A program made the position numbers and the translations under genes. DNA of 15,160 nt. It comes from Betaproteobacteria bacterium (GTDB lineage Bacteria; Pseudomonadota; Gammaproteobacteria; Burkholderiales; SG8-39). The DNA lies in assembly GCA_019237595.1 (NCBI GenBank), contig JAFAGU010000292.1:1-15160 (forward strand), given 5' to 3'. Shown here piece by piece: positions 7,208 through 12,450 of this stretch (position 1 is the first letter of the stretch; the number at the start of each line of letters is the position of its first letter). The notes under the pieces are model-generated. The model worked only from the letters and a program-made list of their open reading frames with translations, searched no databases and was not told the DNA's origin.

Positions 7208-8347
7208 CTAGCCGCCGCCGGGCGCGGCCCGCGCGCTGCTGACGTAGCCGGTGACCTCGAGGCCGAAGCCCGCCATGCTCGGCATCTTGCGCGGCGCGGC
7301 CATGAGGCGCATGCGCCCGACGCCGAGGTCGCGCAGGATCTGCGCGCCGATGCCGTAGAGCCGCAGGTCGTTGCTGCGCCCGGCGCCCGGGCGCGCGTGC
7401 GCGTCGTTCGCCGCCGTGAGCTGGCGCTCGAGCGCTTCGCCCGACTGGCTGCAGTTCATGAGGACGACGACTCCGCTGCCGGCGGAGCGGATCGCGCCCA
7501 ATGCATCGCCGACGCTCCAGCTGTGCGTCGTGCCTTGCGCGTCGAGCAGGTCGAGAACGGAAAGGGGCTCGTGGACGCGCACCAGCGTTTCGGTGTTCGC
7601 ATCGATGTCGCCGAAGGTCAGCGCGAGATGCAGTGAACCGTCCGTCAGGTCGCGGTACGACACGAGGTCGAAGCGGCCCCACGGCGTCTCGATCGACCGA
7701 TGCGCAAGCCGCTGCACGAGCGACTCGTTGCGGCTCCGGTACTCGATCAGCTCGGCGATGGTGCCGATCTTCAGCCGGTGGTCCGCGGCGAACTGCAGGA
7801 GGTCCGGCATCCGCGCCATGGTGCCGTCGTCGCGCATGATCTCGCAGAGCACCGCCGCCGGCTCGAGGCCGGCGAGCCGCGCGAGGTCGCAGCACGCCTC
7901 CGTGTGCCCGGCCCGCACGAGCACGCCGCCGGGCTCGGCGACGAGCGGAAACACGTGGCCGGGCTGCACGATGTCCTCCCGCCGCGCCTTGGGCGACGAG
8001 GCGATCTTGATGGTGAGCGCGCGGTCCTGCGCCGAGATGCCGGTCGAGATGCCTTCGGCCGCCTCGATCGAGACGGTGAAGTTCGTGCCGTGGCGCGAGC
8101 GGTTCTGCTCGACCATGGGCTTGAGCCCCAGCCGCTCGGCGTGCGACTGGGTGATCGGCATGCAGATGAGCCCTCGCCCGTGGCGGGCGAGGAAGTTGAT
8201 TTTCTCGGGGGTGACGAATTCCGCGGCGAAGACGAGGTCGCCCTCGTTCTCGCGGTCCTCGTCGTCGACGAGGACGACGATCTCGCCGGCACGGATCGCG
8301 GCGACGATGTCCGCGACGGGGCTGATGGCAGCGGCTTCCCTGCGCAT
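7208..8347 (-). CDS. ribBA: 3,4-dihydroxy-2-butanone 4-phosphate synthase with degenerate RibA-like domain (RibBX type)
   Basis: 379 residues. The N-terminal RibB domain (1 to about 205) is intact: VDDEDRENEGDLVFAAE (27-43, acidic metal site), SRHGTNFTVSIEA and LVRAGHTEACCDLARLAGL. It should convert ribulose 5-phosphate to 3,4-dihydroxy-2-butanone 4-phosphate plus formate. The C-terminal half (about 218-379) is recognisable as RibA-like (ETPWGRFDLVSY, then DLRLYGIGAQILRDLGVGRMRLM) but has lost the GTP cyclohydrolase II chemistry: the zinc-binding region that reads RVHSECLTGD...RCDCG in E. coli RibA is RVHEPLSVLD...HSWSVG here, with none of the three cysteines. GTP cyclohydrolase II activity must therefore come from another gene. 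The ATG lies 9 nt after the rplS stop with GGAG upstream. No FMN riboswitch is seen in front of it. Confidence 0.9.
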   Translation of the reverse strand: MRREAAAISPVADIVAAIRAGEIVVLVDDEDRENEGDLVFAAEFVTPEKINFLARHGRGLICMPITQSHAERLGLKPMVEQNRSRHGTNFTVSIEAAEGISTGISAQDRALTIKIASSPKARREDIVQPGHVFPLVAEPGGVLVRAGHTEACCDLARLAGLEPAAVLCEIMRDDGTMARMPDLLQFAADHRLKIGTIAELIEYRSRNESLVQRLAHRSIETPWGRFDLVSYRDLTDGSLHLALTFGDIDANTETLVRVHEPLSVLDLLDAQGTTHSWSVGDALGAIRSAGSGVVVLMNCSQSGEALERQLTAANDAHARPGAGRSNDLRLYGIGAQILRDLGVGRMRLMAAPRKMPSMAGFGLEVTGYVSSARAAPGGG

Positions 8348-8356
8348 CAGCGCATT

Positions 8357-8743
8357 TTACTCCGCGGCGCTCGAGTCCCCGCCCTCTTCGCCGCCCGTCA
8401 GCTCGCGGATGCGTGCCGACTTGCCGGAGCGGCTGCGCAGGTAATAGAGCTTCGCGCGGCGCACGTCGCCCTTGCGCTTCACCTCGATGGAGGCGATGAG
8501 CGGCGAGTAGGTCTGGAAAGTGCGCTCGACCCCCTCGCCGGAGGAGATCTTGCGCACGATGAACGAGGAGTTGAGGCCGCGGTTGCGCTTCGCGATCACC
8601 ATGCCCTCGAAGGCCTGCGAGCGCTTGCGCTCGCCCTCGACGACGTTCACGTTCACCACCACCGTGTCGCCGGGCGCGAAATCGGGGATGTTCCTCTTCA
8701 GCTTCTGGATCTCTTCCTTCTCGAGCGTCTCGATGATGTTCAT
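8357..8743 (-). CDS. rplS: 50S ribosomal protein L19
   Basis: 128 residues beginning MNIIETLEKEEI, then IPDFAPGDTVVVNVNVVEGERKRSQAFEGMVIAKRNRGLNSSFIVRKISSGEGVERTFQTYSPLI and VRRAKLYYLRSRSGKSARI, the standard L19 core at the subunit interface. The C-terminus carries a short acidic tail (GGEEGGDSSAAE). ATG with GAGGGA about nine bases upstream; 16 nt follow the trmD stop. Fourth gene of the conserved rpsP-rimM-trmD-rplS cluster. Confidence 0.96.
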   Translation of the reverse strand: MNIIETLEKEEIQKLKRNIPDFAPGDTVVVNVNVVEGERKRSQAFEGMVIAKRNRGLNSSFIVRKISSGEGVERTFQTYSPLIASIEVKRKGDVRRAKLYYLRSRSGKSARIRELTGGEEGGDSSAAE

Positions 8744-8759
8744 GTTCGCGCGTCCCTCG

Positions 8760-9518
8760 TCATGGCCGAGCTGCGGCCTGTGCTTCGTACTCCCGCCGGA
8801 ATTCCTCCAGCAGCCTTTTTTCCTCGTCGCTCAGGCGCCGGGCCGCGATCAGCTCCGGCCGCCTCAGCCACGTCCTGCCCAGCGCCTGCTTCAGCCGCCA
8901 GCGCCGGATGTTCTCGTGGTGCCCGGAGAGCAGCGCCTCCGGCACCCTGAGCCCCTGGTACAGCTCGGGCCTCGTGTAATGCGGGCAATCCAGCAGCCCA
9001 TCGGCGAACGATTCCTGCTCGACCGATGCCTCGTCGCCCACCGCGCCCGGGAGCTGGCGCACCACCGCGTCGATGAGCGCCATCGCCGCAATCTCCCCTC
9101 CCGAGAGCACGAAATCGCCGATCGAGAGCTCTTCATCCACCCGCCGCTCGAGCAGACGCTCGTCGACGCCTTCGTACCTGCCGCACAACAACGTGATGGA
9201 CTCTTCCTTCGCCAGTTCCATCACCCGCTTGTGCTTCAACGGGCTGCCCTGCGGCGACAAATAAATCACCCGTCCTCCGCCTCCACCGCTTCTCACAGCG
9301 TTCAGCGTTCGTTCAATCGGCTCCGCCAGCATCACCATGCCGGGCCCGCCGCCGAACGGCCGATCGTCGACCGTGCGGTAGTTGTTCGTCGTGAAATCCC
9401 TCGGATTCCACGTCGCGAGCCGCCACAGCCCTTTCTGCAGCGCGCGGCTCGTGATGCCGCCCTCAGTCACCGCCCGGAACATCTCCGGGAAGAGCGTGAC
9501 GACATCGAAGCGGATCAC
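8760..9518 (-). CDS. trmD: tRNA (guanine-N1-)-methyltransferase TrmD
   Basis: Methylates G37 at N1 next to the anticodon using SAM, preventing +1 frameshifts. The trefoil-knot SPOUT fold signatures are present: FDVVTLFPEMF at the N-terminus, RTVDDRPFGGGPGMVML, IYLSPQG, LLCGRYEGVDER, SIGDFVLSGGE (knot region) and LDCPHYTRPE. 252 residues. The chosen start is GTG at 9516-9518, overlapping the rimM TGA as GTGA with GGGAAG at good spacing; an ATG five codons earlier (9533) is possible but adds residues not typical of the family. Confidence 0.94.
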   Translation of the reverse strand: MIRFDVVTLFPEMFRAVTEGGITSRALQKGLWRLATWNPRDFTTNNYRTVDDRPFGGGPGMVMLAEPIERTLNAVRSGGGGGRVIYLSPQGSPLKHKRVMELAKEESITLLCGRYEGVDERLLERRVDEELSIGDFVLSGGEIAAMALIDAVVRQLPGAVGDEASVEQESFADGLLDCPHYTRPELYQGLRVPEALLSGHHENIRRWRLKQALGRTWLRRPELIAARRLSDEEKRLLEEFRREYEAQAAARP

Positions 9519-10021
9519 CAGTCCGCTTCCCATTCCACGGTGACCTGCCTCTTCTGCAGATCGACTTCCTTCACCACCGCCGGGACCCACGGGAGCAACC
9601 GCTCCCGATCGCCCGAAAGCTCCATCACGTCCTGCGCGCCGTTGGAGAACAACCGCTTTACGTTCCCCAGCGACTCGCCTTTGCCATTCACCACCTCGAG
9701 CCCGACGAGATCGGCGTGGTAGTAGTGGCCTTCGCCTGGGTCTGCGAGCGCGGCGCGCTCGATCGACACCTGGGCGCCCTTCAGCTTCAGCGCCTCTTCG
9801 CGGCTCGCGACGCCCTCGAGCTCCGCCACGACCGTTCCCGAGTGCATCCTCGCCGCGACCCGATACTCGCGCTCGCCCACCCACCACCGCTTCGCCGCCG
9901 CGAGCCCCTGCCCCGCGCCGCCGCCGGGGATCACCTTCACCCATCCGCGCACGCCGTAGCTCCCGGCCACGCGGCCCATCTCCACGAGCCGCCGGTCCGG
10001 CTTAGGCGGCCTTCTTGGCAA
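9515..10021 (-). CDS. rimM: 16S rRNA processing protein RimM
   Basis: A 30S maturation factor that binds S19. Seen: LVEMGRVAGSYGVRGWVKVIP (N-terminal RimM domain), EGVASREEALKLKGAQVSI, then HYYHADLVGLEVVNGKGESLGNVKRLF, the start of the PRC-barrel, and LLPWVPAVVKEVDLQKRQVTVEW at the end. The start is uncertain. The outermost is a TTG at 10019-10021, inside the end of rpsP; GTG at 9985 and ATG at 9979 lie after the rpsP stop and would still leave the conserved core intact. I give the outer coordinate; none has a strong ribosome site. Confidence 0.9.
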   Translation of the reverse strand: MPRRPPKPDRRLVEMGRVAGSYGVRGWVKVIPGGGAGQGLAAAKRWWVGEREYRVAARMHSGTVVAELEGVASREEALKLKGAQVSIERAALADPGEGHYYHADLVGLEVVNGKGESLGNVKRLFSNGAQDVMELSGDRERLLPWVPAVVKEVDLQKRQVTVEWEADW

Positions 10022-10253
10022 ACTGCTTCACCAGCCTCGCGGCCGTGGGCGAAAGCTGCGCGCCCAGGCCCTGCCAGTGCTTCAGCCGCTCGAGGTCGAC
10101 GCGCAGGCTTTCTCGGCCCTCGGGCGCCTTCGGGTCGTAGAACCCGAGCCGCTCGATGAACTTCTTCTGCACGTGCCTGCGCGAATCGGCCACGACCACG
10201 TGGTAGAACGGCCGCTTGTTGGCGCCGCCGCGCGCCAGTCGAATGACCACCAT
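10002..10253 (-). CDS. rpsP: 30S ribosomal protein S16
   Basis: 83 residues beginning MVVIRLARGGANKRPFYHVVVADSR, then IERLGFYDPKAPEGRESLRVDLERLKHWQGLGAQLSPTAARLVKQ, the full S16 fold with its usual length. ATG is preceded by AGGA at five-base spacing. First gene of the rpsP-rimM-trmD-rplS cluster and probably the head of the whole minus-strand operon down to position 562. Confidence 0.96.
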   Translation of the reverse strand: MVVIRLARGGANKRPFYHVVVADSRRHVQKKFIERLGFYDPKAPEGRESLRVDLERLKHWQGLGAQLSPTAARLVKQFAKKAA

Positions 10254-10292
10254 TGGATTCCTGTCCCTTCGGGCTGCGTTGAAAGGGGGCGG

Positions 10293-10321
10293 ATGATACG
10301 CGCAATCCCGGCAAAGATAAA
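10293..10321 (-). promoter_or_regulatory. Candidate sigma70 promoter for the rpsP operon
   Basis: On the minus strand TATCAT (10298 to 10293) resembles a -10 box (five of six), with TTTATC (10321 to 10316) 17 nt upstream as a weak -35 (three of six). It would start transcription near 10286, about 33 nt before the rpsP ATG. The 90-nt spacer between the divergent rpsP and the plus-strand gene must also hold that gene's promoter, for which I see no convincing boxes. Visual match only. Confidence 0.35.
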
Positions 10322-10343
10322 GAGAAGGATGTAACATTGCCAC

Positions 10344-10793
10344 ATGCCGACGATTCGCCTGGACGAGGAGGTCTACGCGGCGCTGAAGAAGCTCGCCGAG
10401 CCCTTCGTCGACACGCCCTCCTCCGTGATCCGCCGCCTGCTGGAGGAGCAGGGGCACCTCCAAAAAGCCGTTCCGGTCTCGCCGAGAAAGGACGAATCGG
10501 GCCCGACGCCGCAAGCGGTCTACGAAGAGTTCCTGCTCAAGGTGCTCGACGAGCAGTTCAGGGGACGGGGCGACAAGCGCTCCGTTACGCTCGCCATCGT
10601 CGCGCGCATGCAGAAGCAAAGGCTGCTGCGCGCCGCGGACCTCGAGCTCGTCGCGACCGGCGAGACGCGCGCCGAGAACGCGATCGCGTGGGGGCGCCAC
10701 GCCCTCAAGGAGCGCGGCCTCCTCAAGGCGCATTCGCCGAGGGGAACCTGGGAGCTGACCGCCGAAGGACGAGCGGCCGCGCGAAAAGGCTAG
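10344..10793 (+). CDS. Putative DNA-binding protein: ribbon-helix-helix-like N-terminus plus Mrr_N-like winged helix
   Basis: 149 residues, not assigned to a named gene. Residues 1-37 (TIRLDEEVYAALKKL, then TPSSVIRRLLEEQG) follow the strand-helix-helix pattern of ribbon-helix-helix DNA-binding domains. A charged, proline-containing linker (about 41-56) leads to a second domain (57-149): helices around YEEFLLKVLDEQF and SVTLAIVARMQKQRLL, then AENAIAWGRHALKERGLLKAHSPRGTWELTAEGRA. This last part resembles the winged helix at the N-terminus of Mrr-type restriction enzymes and related regulators, without any nuclease domain. AGAAGGA lies about 13 nt before the ATG, too far to be a clear ribosome site. 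The gene is divergent from rpsP and its stop lies 3 nt from the stop of the convergent 43-residue ORF. Domain assignments are by eye. Confidence 0.75.
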   Translation: MPTIRLDEEVYAALKKLAEPFVDTPSSVIRRLLEEQGHLQKAVPVSPRKDESGPTPQAVYEEFLLKVLDEQFRGRGDKRSVTLAIVARMQKQRLLRAADLELVATGETRAENAIAWGRHALKERGLLKAHSPRGTWELTAEGRAAARKG

Positions 10794-10796
10794 CGG

Positions 10797-10928
10797 CTAT
10801 TCGGTCGAAAACGCCGCCATCGCGAGGAAGATGAGCCACGCGATGCTCAGCCCCGTCGCGATTGCCGAGAGCGCGATCAGCAGGCGCTCGGCGAGCGCGG
10901 GCTTGGTGCTGGCGGGGTCACCACGCAT
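10797..10928 (-). CDS. Predicted 43-residue single-pass membrane protein
   Basis: An ATG at 10926-10928 opens 43 codons ending in TAG. The product has a short polar N-terminus (MRGDPASTKPALAER) and one long hydrophobic stretch (LLIALSAIATGLSIAWLIFLAM, residues 16-37) ending AAFSTE, as in small inner-membrane proteins. It fills almost all of the space between the plus-strand regulator and the SYLF gene and runs in the same direction as SYLF, 62 nt downstream of its stop. No strong Shine-Dalgarno is seen, so coding status rests on the coherent membrane-protein character and the fit to the gap. Confidence 0.55.
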   Translation of the reverse strand: MRGDPASTKPALAERLLIALSAIATGLSIAWLIFLAMAAFSTE

Positions 10929-10990
10929 GGAGCCAATCTAGCGGCGCGGCTTTGCAGCGCTCTGTCTCTCCAATGACTGGAAGCTGACGG

Positions 10991-11578
10991 CTACTTCCTG
11001 GCGTTCAGGTCGTCGTCCTTGAAGTACTTCGTTCCCTGCAGTGTCGCTTCGAGCGCGAGGCCGTTCTCCGTGAGCTGGTAGAGCTCCACATCGGGCGCGA
11101 CGGTGATCGCCCCCTCGGCCGCGCCGCCTTCCTTGCCGGCTTTCGCCACGGCGTCGGCATGAGCACCGCCTTCCCAGCCTTCGTTCACGAACTTGTCGAA
11201 GGCATATTTCGTCTTGAAGACGAAGATGCCGCGGAAATCCTTCACGCCGAGCCCGAGCCCGACGCCTCCGGAGAGCATCTTCATGTAAATGTCCTTGCCC
11301 GTCTTGTTCTCGTGCGCGAGGCCGGAGCCGCCCGCGAGCGACATGAGGACGAGGTTGACGCCGAGGTTGGTGAACACGGCGTAGCCGTAGGCGCCGCCGA
11401 TCTTCGCCTTCGCAGCCGGATGGACCTTGTAGAGCTTGACGAGCGTTTCGCTCGTGCGCTTCTTGATCTCGGTCCGCCTCGTCGCCGGTTCCTCCGCCCA
11501 TGCCTCGGCGACGAAGGAGGCCGACAGCAGCAGGGCGATCAGATAACCGAGACGAGCGCGCGCGGGCATGGCGCGCAT
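10991..11578 (-). CDS. Secreted SYLF-domain (YSC84-type) lipid-binding family protein
   Basis: 195 residues. An N-terminal signal peptide is clear: basic MRAMPARAR, hydrophobic LGYLIALLLSASFVAEA, and an AWA-EE cleavage site around residue 28. The mature part starts with a helix (TRRTEIKKRTSETLVKLY) and enters the SYLF/YSC84 core at KIGGAYGYAVFTNLGV (59-74), followed by the glycine-rich blocks AGGSGLA and MLSGGVGLGLGVKDFRGIFVF. Eukaryotic SYLF proteins bind phosphoinositides; the bacterial periplasmic role is not established. The ATG at 11578 has GGGAG at nine-base spacing; an in-frame ATG three codons later is an alternative. A strong intrinsic terminator ends only 23 nt before the ATG, so expression probably depends on readthrough or attenuation. 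Confidence 0.85.
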   Translation of the reverse strand: MRAMPARARLGYLIALLLSASFVAEAWAEEPATRRTEIKKRTSETLVKLYKVHPAAKAKIGGAYGYAVFTNLGVNLVLMSLAGGSGLAHENKTGKDIYMKMLSGGVGLGLGVKDFRGIFVFKTKYAFDKFVNEGWEGGAHADAVAKAGKEGGAAEGAITVAPDVELYQLTENGLALEATLQGTKYFKDDDLNARK

Positions 11579-11601
11579 GGTACGACAACTCCCATACCCT
11601 C

Positions 11602-11638
11602 AAAAAAAGAGACCCGGCAGCTGGAGGACTGCCGGGTC
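11602..11638 (-). terminator. Intrinsic terminator in front of the SYLF gene
   Basis: GACCCGGCAG and CTGCCGGGTC form a perfect 10-bp stem (11629-11638 with 11611-11620) around an 8-nt loop, UCCUCCAG on the minus strand. After two bases (UC) come seven consecutive U (11608 to 11602). This is a textbook Rho-independent terminator for minus-strand transcription arriving from the ffh-kinase-regulator operon. On the plus strand it has only an A tract ahead of it and would not terminate. Its nearness to the SYLF ATG makes a simple operon-end role insufficient. Confidence 0.85.
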
Positions 11639-11641
11639 CCA

Positions 11642-11664
11642 GCTCCGGTAGGGAGAACCGGAGC
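11642..11664 (-). ncRNA. Second hairpin upstream of the terminator: candidate sRNA or attenuator leader
   Basis: GCTCCGGT and ACCGGAGC form a perfect 8-bp stem around a 7-nt loop, UCUCCCU on the minus strand, only 3 nt before the terminator stem. Together the two hairpins make a compact RNA of about 63 nt with two pyrimidine loops that contain anti-Shine-Dalgarno-like CUCCC and CCUCC, then a U tract. The layout resembles small RNAs with CCUCC-type loops such as the alphaproteobacterial cuckoo family, but no homology is shown. CUCCC in this loop is complementary to the GGGAG ribosome site of the SYLF gene. On the plus strand the same loops would show GGA, so a CsrA-type site is the other reading. 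Confidence 0.5.
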
Positions 11665-11778
11665 CCCACGCTACGGCTTGGCTTGAGCTACGCTGCTTTC
11701 CTCCTCCTCCACGCGAACGCTTGCGCGCGCTCGCTCGTTCGGTACGGAGAGGATGCTGCCGGAGCGCGGCCGGCTTGA
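11665..11778. other. Intergenic stretch between the response regulator stop and the hairpin pair
   Basis: 114 nt with no convincing gene. On the minus strand it carries the purine run GGAGGAGGAGG (11710 to 11700), which could pair with the CCUCC loop of the terminator hairpin, and a CGAACG/CGTTCG inverted repeat. The response-regulator frame stays open for 37 codons past its TAG, to a second TAG. I see no good promoter. Confidence 0.4.
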
Positions 11779-12450
11779 CTACTGGGGAAAAACCCTAGCG
11801 CGGCGGCAAAGCTCGAAGAGCTGCTCGCGCGTGCGCATCTGCAGCTTCTGCATGATCCGCGAGCGATGGAATTCCACGGTCTTCTCGGTGATGCCGAGCT
11901 GCTGCGCCGTCGCCCGCCCCGTGCGCCCGGCGAGCAGGCAGTCGAGCACTTCGCGCTCGCGCGCGGTCAGCGCCTCGAGCGCGGCCTCGGCGGCGCGCCG
12001 CTCCTCCTCCTCGCGACGCCGCGAGGCATCGGATGCGATGGCGCGGCGCACGCGATCGAGGAGCTCCTCGTCGGCGTAAGGCTTCTCCAGGAAGTCGAAG
12101 GCGCCCTTGCGCATCGCCTCCACCGCCATGGGCACGTCCCCGTGGCCGGTCACGAACACGATCGGTATCGGCACGCCTCGTTCGGCGAGCTGGTCCTGGA
12201 GCCTGAGGCCGCTCATCCCGGGCATGCGCACGTCGAGGAGCAGGCAACCCGCCTCGTCGCGGTACGCCGCTAGGAATTCCGCGGCGGAGGCGTAGCCCTC
12301 GCAGCGAAAGCCCGCCGAGCCGAGCAGCGCGCGCAGCGAGTCGCGCAACGCGTCGTCGTCGTCGACGACGAACACCTTGGGCGTCAGCGGCGCGCCACCG
12401 GCAGGGTGAAGTGGAACGTCGTCCCGCCCTCTGGATTCCTCGTGAACCAT
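11779..12450 (-). CDS. FixJ/NarL-type response regulator
   Basis: A receiver domain followed by a LuxR-type helix-turn-helix. Receiver: KVFVVDDDDALRDSL acidic pocket, phospho-acceptor Asp in LLLDVRMPGMSG (residue 73 from the outer start), VTGHGDVPMAVEAMRKGAFDFLEKPY with Thr101 and Lys123. A coiled, Glu/Arg-rich linker leads to LTAREREVLDCLLAGRTGRATAQQLGITEKTVEFHRSRIMQKLQM. The start is uncertain. The ATG at 12450 has a strong GAGGAG but overlaps the kinase gene by 67 nt and adds about 22 unconserved residues. The CTG at 12387 overlaps the kinase TGA (CTGA) and would give the family-typical N-terminus TPKVFVVDDDDAL. GTG at 12375 is a third option. It forms a cognate pair with the upstream kinase. 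Confidence 0.9.
   Translation of the reverse strand: MVHEESRGRDDVPLHPAGGAPLTPKVFVVDDDDALRDSLRALLGSAGFRCEGYASAAEFLAAYRDEAGCLLLDVRMPGMSGLRLQDQLAERGVPIPIVFVTGHGDVPMAVEAMRKGAFDFLEKPYADEELLDRVRRAIASDASRRREEEERRAAEAALEALTAREREVLDCLLAGRTGRATAQQLGITEKTVEFHRSRIMQKLQMRTREQLFELCRRARVFPQ

Noticed and set aside
8344..8360. FMN riboswitch in front of ribBA
   Set aside because: Only 9 nt separate the rplS stop from the ribBA start, too short for an RFN element, and none of its conserved blocks is visible there.
7700..8950. 416-codon plus-strand open frame across ribBA, rplS and trmD
   Set aside because: Spans three real genes on the other strand and reads as Arg/Asp/His-rich noise.
11611..11664. Guanidine-II (mini-ykkC) riboswitch, because of the tandem hairpins
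   Set aside because: The required ACGR loop sequences are absent; the loops are CUGGAGGA and AGGGAGA on the plus strand, or their complements.
11500..11778. Plus-strand open frame through the hairpin region
   Set aside because: It overlaps the SYLF signal peptide region, shows no conserved pattern and runs through both hairpins, so it is probably not a gene.
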